Shown: positions 10,858 to 22,000 of the stretch, one piece after another
How the letters are laid out: every line of letters starts with the position of its first letter
How positions within the stretch are numbered: position 1 is the first letter of the stretch
NCBI GenBank assembly: GCA_001687465.1
Contig: LVLI01000950.1
Coordinates: 1 to 42,273, forward strand
DNA: 42,273 bases
Direction of reading: 5' to 3'
From: Halocafeteria seosinensis
Lineage: Eukaryota > Sar > Bigyra > Bicosoecida
Notes under the pieces: generated by a model
Databases searched by the model: none
What the model was told of the DNA's origin: nothing
The model's input: only the letters and a program-made list of their open reading frames with translations
Translations under genes and position numbers: made by a program

Positions 10858-13800
10858 GTGCCGACCTGGTCTTGTAGACTCCAGTTCAGTTCAGGGCGAT
10901 CGTTCTTTGTTATAATATCTTTGTAACTTAGTTCGGGACTCATCCTCAGAGACACCGAGAAAGAGTTGTTCGTAGTGTCTTGGGAGAAGGCTTGGAGCTC
11001 GCGTACCATCGCAGGATCCGCTCGTGGCGGCAATGCGAACTCAATGATCTTCTGTGCCCCCTCGGAATTCGTACTCCTGAAGTGCCGCTGCATAAGCTTA
11101 CCATAAAAGGAGCGTAGCCGCAATCTTCTTGTTTCATACTTGAACATAGCCTTTAGGTTCTCGTCCTCTTTGGTCAAGTTCTCCTCAAAGGTACTGATTG
11201 GATGACTTGACACTCCAACAGGCGTGCGGGATTCGTAGTGGTCCTCATTCTCATCGTTCGATTTTTCAGGAGAGAACATGTCTTCCCGTCTACGTCGGTG
11301 TGCTTTCTTCTGATGCGTTGGTTTAGTTCCACCGCTTAAGCCTAGCTGAACCTTCATCCTTCTGGTAGCTAGTTTTGCTGCATTAATAGTTGATTGACGG
11401 AAGAAATCTGATCCATCCAATGACGTTCTCCGTGTTGAGTACAGGCCACTAGATAGTTCTTTAGCTTTCATGTCCAACGCTAAGGCATGGTTTTCCGCTC
11501 GTTGCATTTCACTCTCTATTTCCCGATCAATGTCAATGAGCGAAGCTGAGGTTCGAAGGAACACATTTCCAGCATTGTCGTTGCGCACGAGTTCCTGGAT
11601 TGCTGCGTCTTGCCTCCGCCGCAAGTCCTGCGCATTTGCAGGATCATCGGTCTCCTGAATAGTCTTTGCTTCCTCCAACAAGTTGCTTATACTTTCATGA
11701 GTGGCGATCTTCCCGGGTAGGTTCAGACTTGTGTTGGCAAAGGGTTGAACGTAACCCTTTGGACGGAAACCAACGGAAGACCGCCTTCTTCCATCTGCGA
11801 CTAAACCGAGACTAAAGCTTCTTTGGGACTGCCTTGAAATAGTCCGAAAAAGACTCTCTGAGTCAGCAAGCTGCTGATACCTTGTTTCGCACAATGTTTT
11901 AGCAAACTTTTCGCCCGAGGCTACATCTTTGTAGTGTCTCGCTGCACCACTTCTACTGCGAGTGCTTCGCTGCAGCTGTCGGTTGGCATTGTAACTGAGC
12001 TCTGCCGCTTCTTTCAGGAGACGGTCCAACCTGATCGAGTCTGTCGTATTTCCAACTTTTCCAAGGTGGGTACGATTACCACTCTCCCTTTCCTCTGTGA
12101 ATTTCTTTCTGTGTCCTTCTTTCTTCGGTTCTTCCTTCGTTCCTGTCAGCAGCCGGATGGTAAAAACTCCCCTCCATTCTACTTTATATGATCCGCTCAC
12201 AAAATCTGAATGCGTCTGTAAATGCAACGGAGCTCCTGCGGAGGAGGATGAACTTTCCTCCTTCGGATTCAACGCAGCGACGTAGAACCAATCTTGCTCC
12301 AAATATATTTTACTAAAGTTTCTCAAGGGTCTACCCGTTAATACGTCCTCTCTATCACTTATTCCCAAAGCCTCTGCAAGATTGCCAGGGGGCTTCCTGG
12401 TAGTTCCTGTTTGCTCCGGCTGCGTCTCGTATACCTCCTCAAGTGCCTTCAGTCGTGTTGGAACGTCTTTTCCGTGGATCCTTGCATTTCTTGTAACTTT
12501 TTCTGTAAATTCTTCTCCAAGCTTTTGGTCTGCTTGGATTTGCTCAGCCTCGTTACCTGTGGATCCACCGGACTTTTTCCAGTCCCAACGATTACTTCCA
12601 CTAGTCAGCACCGAAACCCCACTCCGAATACTCATTTTCGACGCTTTCTCAAAACTGGAAAAGGTATAACCTTGAGAAGGTCTATAGGATGCAGCTCGTC
12701 TGGACTCTCTTTTCTCCTTTTCAGCGGTCTCGAGCATCTTTGCCAAATGTTCTTTCATTTCCTTCTCTCTCTCCCAAGTCGGACCAAACATCGCGTCCGC
12801 TCGTCTTTGTTCGGCCCCTCGCCCTCCAATGACAAGTCTCCGGGAGGCGTATTCCTGCGGCACACCTCGCCATTGTTTTTCTTACGATTATACTGGATGT
12901 TAATGAGAGACTCACCTTATACGCTGTCTGCACTCTCCATTTCCCGCATATGCATGGCTGAGTGTTTCTCATTTCTCGCAGCACATCATAACCAGGATCC
13001 CCTTTTTGATATACACCTGCAGGCATGTTTGCGAAATACCTTTCGAGCAACAGTTTAGTCTGCAACTAAACTTACCTGTCTCATTATTAGAGGTAGCTGG
13101 TCCAACAATGTATGCCTCTGCTTCCGAAGGATTGTGCGCAGCAATGGGTCGAGGTACTCCCACCTCCTCTCCCACGAGATCAAGAGGATTTATACGCGAT
13201 TTAGATCTTTCTATGCTGGCATTGAATCCCAAAAGCTGTTCGATTTCTGCATTCTCTCGATGATGAACGGTGTCGGCCGGAGATGCGTCTTCGACTGGTT
13301 TCTTAGTTGCTTCTCTAGAAGACCCTCTTGAAAATTTCTTTCTTGAGTTCTGGACGGTTTGTGGTCGAACCTCTTCATTTAATCCAGCAAAACTCTTGTG
13401 AATGTGGAAATCATGAACCTCGCTACTCCAGCGTCTCCGCTGTTTTGGCTCCCTCTCCGATGCGCGTTTGGGCACTGGCCACTCTTTTTTCCAGTCACTG
13501 AGACCACGGACTATTCCCGAACGGTGTCTCCCTTTCGAAATTGCGTCATCCAGTACAACAGTATCGTCCGAAAACTGGATTCCCCTGTGTATGTAGGATC
13601 CCAATACACTTCCTGACATCCATCCGTCGTCCCCTCTCCCTTCTACCACTTGAATCCAGACAGGTTCTCCATGTTTTATCGTACCGCTTCGGTCAGGATT
13701 GCTCAAGTCAATTAGTTTAAAAACAAAGAATGGAGGCTTTTTTACATGACCACCTCCTATGCTCCTCTCACGAAACGGCATTATGTTTCGCTCTTTCCAG

Positions 13801-14821
13801 CGTATTTCTGGGGCTTGGAGGGACACGGCTCCAGTGGAGCGGTCAACTGTTACAAAATTGCCGTCCAAAGATTGAAAAGACACGTTGCTTCCGAATTGCA
13901 CTTCCGCTTGATAGCTATCGCTGTAGCCTAAGGATCTCCCTTCCTTTACAGATTGTAGCTTCTTTCTCACTTTAGAAGCCAGATTCCATGCCACCTTGCT
14001 GCTACTAAGAGCCGCAGTCGATGCCTTAGTCTTTAACAGATATTCTTCTTTTTCCTTACGTCTGCGTTCAAGAAGAACCTTCAGGGCCTTCGCTTTCTTT
14101 GCTTGCCCTCCCGTTGATGCCAATATCTCCTGCACCTCTTCATCTTGTTCACTGAAGTTGTATGTCCCGCTAAAGTATGCTTTTTCTCCGGCAGGTTGCA
14201 TTGACTGCAGTGCAATGCCAAGTGCAATCGAGCTTTTCCGATCTTTCTTTTTCGGCCCGAGTCCAAGTGCCTTTCTTCTCTCGTCGGTGTACTCTTCAGG
14301 AGTAGCCTGTGGCCTGTGTCCGTGAAATGCATGCAAATACTGCTGGACATTATTCGAGAACTCTGTTCTGAGGACAGATGGGCGACATGTTTCGAAATCC
14401 TGGGACATTCCTGAGGGGCTTCCACCGGGAGAGGGAGTTCGCGATTCTCCATTGCTTGTGGTCTGAGAAATTGGGATAAAAACATTAGAGAAATGGTAGG
14501 TATGCGGATTCCGTTCTTACCGCATTGCTGTTTTCGTCGTTGCCAAAAGCAGATTCCACCGTGGGAAGCTTTCCACTTCTGGCATACAATCGTCTCTGTG
14601 AGCTTTTCTTTCTGTGTAAGGCACATGCCAAAGTTTTGTCGTTGCCGCGTGGAGTCATTTGACCGAGAGTGACAAAGTACTTACATTTGGTCCCATAACT
14701 CTTCATTGCGCACCGCTCTTATCTCATGCAACTTTCTCCGGCGTTGAGGGCTGATTTGCTCCGGATGATCCCGGGAGACATCGAAATGTGATTGCTGTGT
14801 TTCATCTTCCATCGTTGCCAT
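10854..14821 (-). CDS. Uncharacterised 1,238-aa protein with beta-trefoil-like segments and coiled-coil-prone C-terminus
   Basis: Five exons: 14821-14685, 14611-14521, 14462-13076, 13016-12916 and 12854-10854; introns are 73, 58, 59 and 61 bp, all in phase. I do not recognise a named family. Residues about 275-380 have a beta-trefoil-like, MIR- or fascin-like look: VSFQSLDGNFVTVDRSTG, then FVFKLIDLSNPDRSGTIKHG and EPVWIQV. A similar segment occurs near residues 755-815 (DWFYVAALN, APLHLQTHSDF, WRGVFTIRLL). The N-terminus is charged and helical (SPQRRRKLHEIRAVRNEELW). The C-terminal third is rich in Arg, Glu and Ser and probably helical. No signal peptide or membrane span is visible, so it is probably cytoplasmic; a cytoskeletal role would be a guess. 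Its TAG stop (10856-10854) overlaps the VPS35 stop on the other strand. Confidence 0.82.
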
Positions 14822-15088
14822 TGACTGCCAAACGGTCAGAGAGAGATTGTGCCCAGGTTGCTAGAATTTTACATACACTTCCCACACTACATTTCACAAA
14901 ATCCGACAAGAAGGCGGAAATGAAACGCTTGTAGCTCATTGATATGACTAGGACAATCCCAGTCATCCTTAAAATTGATGTACTGACGGATTTGTGCTCA
15001 TGAGTGCTTGTGAAGTGTTCAACTTTGGTGAAGTACAAAATCAAAATGAACGTTAAGCAGTCGCATTATTGTCACTATTCACCATTTT

Positions 15089-16950
15089 TTAAGGAGACAT
15101 AGAGTTTATCAGCTTGTACAGCGCATTTGCCTCTTTTATCCTAGAAAAATTAATGCAAAAGGCTTGAACTTCTAACATGAGGTCCGAAACATCTATAATC
15201 TTGTTCCTGAGAAGCGACTGCAGGAACACACAAACCAATCGAACTAGGCGCGTTTGCAAATAAGGGTCCTGAGTATTTTCACACGTGGAAATGCAATTGC
15301 TGATATACATGTGGAGGAACTCTTTGGGAACTTGTGCTTCGGCCGTCAATCGGTTCACAACTTCCATACTGTGAAGCGACATTTCCATATTGACAAGTGC
15401 AAGCAGGTAGTCATCAGCTTGCGAGGCCTTAAGAAGCTGCTGAAGGCAAGGGATGGTTGCCCATGGGTTATTTTCGACTAAATTTGGGAGACTCTCAGGA
15501 GGTACAGTCGCTTGGATTGTAGACACCGCCTCAGGCTCAAGAAGGGACTTCAGCTTCTCCAAGTAGTTCGGATCAAGAGGTTCCTTCAGCGCTTGCAACA
15601 ACAGTCTGCGAATCGTGTCTCGTTTATCTTCAAACGAGCCATTATCCCAAATAAGAGGAGCAGGCTCCAGGGGGAGCAACCAAGAATACTCGCTATCGTC
15701 CACAGCCAACAAAGGAGGGGTAGGTCTAGCAAACGGTGGACTGAATCCTTGAACATTCAACAGATCAGTTTGGTCTTCGTATAAAACTCCTTGTGCGGAA
15801 CTTCGCGGAGACTGGGACACTGACAAGGAATCTGTGCGCTGTAGGTCTGTTTCTCCATACCGTTCTGCATTCTCGTCTCTTATTATCTCCGCAGGATCGG
15901 TACTGGAGTGATAGGAGGGTATATTGTTAGCCTGTTTGGGATCTAAGGCCTTTTGTCCGGGTATTCCGAGGGTAGAAAGAAAAGCATAGTTGAGATTTGT
16001 TCGAGGCGAGGGAAGATCATCTACACCCAAAGGATACTCGGGCATACTACCCGTGAGTTGAGCACTTTTGGGTACATTCAGTGCGCGTCTTTTCGCTTCC
16101 TTTGTCCCGTCATCAATAAACGATGCCAGTTTAGCTACTGCAGTAGGTCCTACCGGGTCCAACACTATAGGGCGCACTTCGGAATCTTGCATAGCGGTAA
16201 GGCGCGGATAATTCTCACGCAGCCGCTTTTTAAAGGATTCCGTAGAAGGCAATTGGGCGCTTTCCTCGATTTGCTGCTCATATGCTTTAACAATCTCAGT
16301 TGTTGTACTCGAAGCAGCCTGTAATGTCGTCGTATGGAGGGGGTTTGGCATATGGAATTTTCAGACGTGGAGGGACGTCAAACTTACACTCAAGAATGCT
16401 TTCGCATTAGTCACTATATTGATCAAGTAGTACTTCTCAACTTGTGAAGAGTCTCTCTCCATACAGTCGATTACTGTTTTCCCAAAAGGGGTAACTTTAT
16501 TTGGCTCATTCGGGTCATTATATTGGTCCAGCAGGAGAAATAAAGCTACCAGTCTCTGCATGACGCAGAGGAAAACACCATCAAACTGAGGGAGATTCGC
16601 TCTTATCCTCACATCGACGCTAACATACCTGATGCGGGGTCAATAGGTTATCCTCTATAAGCAAGGCTAATGCACAACAGGGTCGAAATGTTGTCGCTTC
16701 CTTATCAAACGCCTTTCTGAAGGCCGTGGCAATCTCTCTGAGGGTCGTATTTCGTTCCTGAAAGCAGCATTCATGCAAGCGCATACGTCCATACAAAAGA
16801 AGAGGGAAGGTGCTGGATGAAAGTAAGCCTTACTTGGAGTATATGAAGCAATGTATGTAATTCTGTCTGGGAGAGAAGACCTCTCGGTTGAGATTGGGAG
16901 GAAGAGGATCCTGCAGCAGAGGCTGTCTGCTGCTCGTTACTCGTATCCAT
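15089..16950 (-). CDS. CNOT11: CNOT11, CCR4-NOT complex subunit 11
   Basis: Four exons: 16950-16834, 16757-16629, 16585-16388 and 16318-15089, giving 557 aa. The C-terminal 150 residues match the CNOT11 family closely: LPNLVENNPWATI, LVNMEMSLHSMEVVNRLT, FLHMYISNCISTCE, TRLVRLVCVFLQSLLRNKII, EVQAFCINFSRIKEANALY. The N-terminal half also fits, with a short helical module and QRLVALFLLLDQY, then a low-complexity linker. In animals CNOT11 joins CNOT10 on the CNOT1 N-terminus of the cytoplasmic deadenylase complex, and its C-terminal domain is a recruitment surface. The start is the ATG opening MDTSNEQQTA, spliced in phase. Introns are 76, 43 and 69 bp; the 43-bp one (16628-16586) is the shortest well-supported intron in the window. 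Confidence 0.95.
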
Positions 16951-17363
16951 GTCTCTACTAGTTCTCTATCGGCAACGCTTGCTGATAAACCAACATATAC
17001 AATCATATATCGTGTGTATGTGGGGTAAAAGCCCCACAAACCGGACAAACTTTTGTGACAGTTCGATGGTTTCCTTTCTTCAGACAATGAGACAACATAG
17101 ACACAGACTGATTCGATGGTGTGATTTGGGAAGAAATTATAAATTATTGTACCTGTGCAGAACCGAGTAACTGGCCCTCTTACAGCCGCTTGCAAGGATA
17201 TCCAAGATTGTTGATTGAAGCAAAGGGAGATACTTCAACTTCCATACAGCTCTGCATCTATTGTTGCTTTTGGAGTTTGTAGAGGCTACATTGTCGCTAT
17301 ACAGAGTCCCGGTAATTTCCTTCGATTCAAGTTCGCGTGTGTAAAGCGTCTATAGAAGAAAAA
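16951..17363. other. Divergent intergenic region between CNOT11 and the ALLDESK-repeat gene
   Basis: These 413 bp separate two divergent ATGs and presumably hold both promoters. A plus-strand frame covers much of it but has no recognisable content and unlikely composition. No RNA gene or repeat was seen. Confidence 0.45.
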
Positions 17364-17729
17364 ATGGCGGAGCAAAGAAAACACGGGGAGCCTATCCAAG
17401 AGGAAGGAGGAGTTCCTTCAGCAGCTTTATTAGATGAAAGCAAGATACGTTCCATACCTAAAAAGGGTGGATCGGGCCAAGGAGACGGGGGATCGCGAGG
17501 AGAAGGCGACGGATCGGAACCTTCCGGAAATCGGCGCCATGGAGAACCGGTAGGCGAAGGAGGACCTCCTTCGGGAGCACTGTTGGACGAGAGCAAAATG
17601 CGCCCCATGCCCACCCAAGAACGCAATGAGGCACAAGGGGGCTCTCAAAGAAAGCATGGTGAGAAAACAGAGGAAGGCGTTCCCTCTGCAGCATTATTGG
17701 ATGAAAGCAAAATGCGCAAGATGGAGTAG
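17364..17729 (+). CDS. Small hydrophilic protein with three ALLDESK repeats, unknown function
   Basis: A single exon encodes 121 aa, starting at an ATG in a strong context (AAAAAATGGCGG). Three diverged repeats of about 25 residues follow the pattern [KR]HGE-(acidic/Gly)-PS[AG]ALLDESK[IM]R, at roughly residues 5-29, 58-82 and 95-117. A Gly/Ser/Asp-rich linker separates the first two. The chain has no Cys, Trp, Phe or Tyr, no signal peptide and no membrane span, so it is probably disordered with short helices at ALLDESK[IM]R. Codons differ between copies for the same residues (GCTTTATTAGATGAA, GCACTGTTGGACGAG, GCATTATTGGATGAA), so the protein motif rather than the DNA is conserved. I do not recognise the family; a repeated short binding motif is an inference. 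An intronless gene is unusual here. Confidence 0.7.
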   Translation: MAEQRKHGEPIQEEGGVPSAALLDESKIRSIPKKGGSGQGDGGSRGEGDGSEPSGNRRHGEPVGEGGPPSGALLDESKMRPMPTQERNEAQGGSQRKHGEKTEEGVPSAALLDESKMRKME

Positions 17730-19027
17730 ATTCCCCTCTTCAGTAGTCCGGGGAACTGTACAACATTCTATGAGCTGAGTTGCGCAGTTTAGCGAACGGG
17801 GTTCTAGTAGCAGTACTACGGTATCTCCCCCTTCCTGTTTGCGGGAAGCTCCGATATCGGCGTGGCACCGGGGTTGTACTTTGCACACCTTAAGGTTGGT
17901 TGAATCCGGAACGTCCGACGGTCCTCCGTGGCTAGATAGCGTACATGTTTGTGTATTCTTGTTCTGGTTAGCTATATGGACGCTCTGTGCAAAGATTTAA
18001 TACCCAAGACAAAACGCTGCGGGCCAACTCCTACCAACTTGCTTGTGTGCGTATTTCCTTGCATAGATGTTCTCTGCAAACTCAAGTGAATGTACAATTA
18101 CCTCAAACTCTGGGATAGAGCTGAGTCATACTCTTGGCTATCTTGCCGTCCCAGGATGGCGGCAAGGTAGCTCAATCCAAAGCTTCAGCTGACTAGCAAA
18201 CTTGAAACTTGCCGATCAGACGAGAAGGCGGGCCACTGTCATTGGCAACGGCATGCCTATTGAGGTCACACTCTGGAAAGGCAGCCGGACTACAGGGGAG
18301 ATTGGGTAATGGTAGATTTGTTAGTTGGTTTGTCGCCAGTGTTGAAGGGGTGCTTGCTTGCGTGGTAGAGTCGTTCCACAACGCGGCGGAGTTAGCCTCG
18401 AAGCTGGGATCGCAGATTGCGACTCAGCACATTCTCCGCCTGCGCTGACGTACTTCCCCCCTCTCTTCAGTCATAGGCAAGAATGTGAATAGTTGCCAGT
18501 TATACTAGCTTCAATACAATGGATTACAAATGTTGATTTGCCATTGAGAGGCATCTCGATCAAAAGACTTCCGTAAACGGTGGGCTGACACACAACCACC
18601 AGTTCTCACTTAGGCAGGAAGCGCGCCAGCAGAGAAAAAGCTCCCCAACTGTAAGTCCAGCGGTGGTGTATCTTCCGCAAGGGAATGCGAGATATAGATA
18701 CGTCACAATTCTTCTGAATTTAGCTGCGTTTATTGTTTTCCTGCTTTAGGGGCATCCTGGTGAATGTAGTTGGTGGAGTTGGAGCCGAAGCTGTGTTCTT
18801 AAGAACGAAGCTCTCTCGGCCCATGTGAGTTAGAAGGTGTACGCAAATTCCTGAAGACTCCGTCATTGACACTCTCACTGTATTATGTAAAACATAGCTA
18901 GGAAGGTTGAAAACAGATATGTTCAAAAATTACGTGGTGTGCCGGGTTTTGTGGCTGCAGGCGACACGTCACAGTCGTCGCGCGCTTGAATCAAGTCCAC
19001 GCAGCTCTCTGTGCAAAAGCAAGAAAC
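17730..19027. other. Gene-poor interval of 1.3 kb
   Basis: No gene can be supported here. A plus-strand frame without an ATG (18209-18448) and an opposing minus-strand frame overlap at 18193-18448; neither gives a recognisable product. A short alternative frame reads VIGNGMPIEVTLWKGSR around 18235-18290 and is followed by stops. The interval must contain the 3' UTR of the ALLDESK gene and the promoter of the TmcB-like gene. An undetected small RNA gene or poorly conserved small protein is possible. Confidence 0.4.
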
Positions 19028-22000
19028 ATGTCTCACAGCAAAAGATTGTCAGCCGGGATGCCCTCGGCAGTAGATGAAGAGGACGAAGAAACCACCCTTT
19101 CCACCGCATACTACCTTTCGGGAACGCGCATCGTGGACCGAATTCGCTCTGTTTCATTCCAGTTGCTGAACTTGATGACAGAAAACAAGAAAGTGAGCAC
19201 TTGGACGAAAGTGGCCGAAGTATTATTGTTGGTGGCCGATTGGCTGCAAGTTGTTGCCATCTTGCTTGCTCCTGTCTATGCTTGGGATGAGGAGACCTTT
19301 TCTTGGGTCAACAGTGTTTCACTGAGTGAACTGCTGCTTCCGCAGCGCACACAAGCCGTGTTCAATCTAGGTACGGCATTCCCGAGATGTTCAAAACGCA
19401 ATCTTGACATGCTGTAATAGTGCCTATTCCGTATGTTTCGCAGGCTACATCTTGGCTATAGGCCTATCTTGGCTGTGCTTGCTGAGTAAGTGGAGTTCTT
19501 TTCAACTCGTTAGCTTGAATTAAAATCAATGTGAGAATTTTTGCAGATGCTCTATATGTTTGTTACTCCATACTGGTGCGTAAACCGGTATAATATTGAA
19601 CGTGTAGGGTTTCTTTGCTGTATGGGTTATATTCATTACTGGGCTTCATGGGGCTGCAGAGGAACCAATATAAGCAAATATGGCCATTGAAACTTCTCAG
19701 GGTATTGGTAACTACGTTGGCAACGGCAGGTACGGAATTGCTTCATCAGATTTGTGTAGTGTATGTCTAGATAGAGCACGAGCGTGTTGATTCGTTCGTC
19801 TCCTCAGGGTTCATCCCGATAATGACGATGTTGGCAATGCCTTTTGACTGCGACGCGATGCAACAGTACTTTGATACGGACAATTGTCGCAGTTGGCCAC
19901 TAGTTCTGTACTTAGTTTTCTCAGTACTTGTGAGTGGCCTGAACGTGTCGAGATATGTTACCGCAACTGACCATGACAGTTTGCGTCCATAATCCAGACT
20001 TTGCTCCTGTTTACACCCTTCGCCCTGTTAATGGGGTTCGTTTACTTCGACGATAACCCTCTCTCCGGACTGCCTACTGCAAAGCCACTAGGAAGACTCG
20101 ATTTCTACGATACGTTTATGAGAGCTGCTATAGTCTTCCTCGTCATCATTTTTAAGAACCACACGTCATTACTAGCCGTCATCACATTCGGTTTGATGGT
20201 CGGACTGTTTTTGTTTACGAACATGACACTGCCCTACTACAGTATGAAGATGAACCAATTCCGCTCGGCATCTTATGGTTTGTTGGTTTGGCTGTCAGTT
20301 GGTTCCTTGGTGACAGGTGAGAAATGCTTTTAACCCGGTGAATTCCACTTGCACTACTACTCCTCTTACTTTGCATCACTGCAGCGAATATCTCTCTCGA
20401 CGGGAATGAGCTTAGAAACTGGTCAGTAACGTGGACGTCGTTGTCCATAGCTGCCTTCATTGGAGCCTATTTTACCCCTCTGATCCGATACAAATGGTTA
20501 GGAAAGCTGGCTCACCGTGTCGGTAATCAAGTTGTTTTTGACAAAGAAATGCGGCAAATGGGTATTGGGGAGGATATGATGACAGCACAGTCTCCCCATG
20601 ATCTGTACGAGAAGCGAAGGAAGTCAGTCAATAACACGCAATATCGGCTCTCGACGGATACACTACAGCACTTATTTGCTCCTCCATCACAGTCGAAGAT
20701 TCACAATGTTGAGAGTGAATCCGAGGAAGAAAAAGAATCTGAGGACCAGGATCGCGACTATACAGTTTATGACGTGATTGATGACGAAGGGAATGCCGTA
20801 AAACCGCGCGAACGCAGGAAGAGCCTCAGTGAGCGGCATCAGCCAGGAAAGATACCGTTAGCGGAATTGATTAAGAAGCATTATCTGTTCGAGTACGATA
20901 TTGAGATAATGGTCCGAAATCTGTTGTCAGAGCCCACACGAGAGAATTTCACGCAAGCAACTGTTATCCTCAACGCCGCTTTACGCGTCTATCCGGATAG
21001 TGTTTTTGTCCGAGTCGTTTACTCTTCTATTATTTTGACCTACGCGAGTAACAGCAACCGCGCTGTGTCCTTGCTTCAGCAGGCGATGAAACTTCCCGCT
21101 CCTTTCGATTTGAAATTTTTACTGTTTACCAAGATTCATGCATGGAATCAGATTCGCCAGAACCAGAACATGGGGACGGGAAAGGATATGGTATCGGTGA
21201 TACAGTTCAAGAAGCATTATGGGGAAGCGACTTCGCAGCATCGGGAGGTGATCAAGCAAATTTCAAAGTTCTGGTCCCTACTTCAAAGCGATACAGGACA
21301 GAGTGAATCACTTGCTAGTCTGGTCCGAAGGATCGCGGTGGCGCGGGATCAGGCGGAAAACGCTTACCTGGCACTCTTGGAGAAATATCCTTCCAATAAG
21401 ATGGTGTTGCGCAGTTACGGTCTATTTTGTTTGTACGTGAAAAATGAAGAGCAAATAGCGGAAATGTACCTCAAGAAGGCGAATGCAACTGGAAGTAGCG
21501 GAAGGCATGGGGATGGAGACAGTAGTACGCATGATGGTGATACAACCAGCTACGGAGGGGGCAGTTCTAGCATGGGAGGAAGTACGATGGCGGAAATGCG
21601 GAAGAGAGCCTCTAATAGGCGCATGGAAATTAAGCACGAAGAGTACGACTCTTTGAGGAAAATGAAGGTTGCTTTTTGGATTTGCATCGCTGTGCTTGTG
21701 GCAATGACCATCGGGATGTTTGTTGGCTCGACCGAGCTGTTGGATAGATACTTTAACAGTTTACCCTCTATTGAGAAAGCTGGAGCTCGGCGCACAGCGC
21801 TTATTGACATTTGGTATTACACCAGGCGAGTTCACTTGGCCGCAGTGAATGGTGACGATCAGTTGCTCATCCACAGTCGTCAAGAACTCTTGGACGCTGC
21901 GAGGCAACTGGATGAGAAACATCAGGATCTATATTGTAAGTAATTTACCAATTTTAAGAACGCGTTTCCTGGGCAGTATCCAATATTTTCACTTTTCTGA

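Noticed and set aside
13060-13075. A 16-nt GT-AG stretch in the trefoil-like gene
   Set aside because: Too short for an intron. The acceptor 42 bases further on gives a normal 59-bp intron and restores phase with exon 4.
18193-18448. Overlapping frames on both strands in the 1.3-kb gap
   Set aside because: Neither begins with ATG, and neither shows family features or splice partners.
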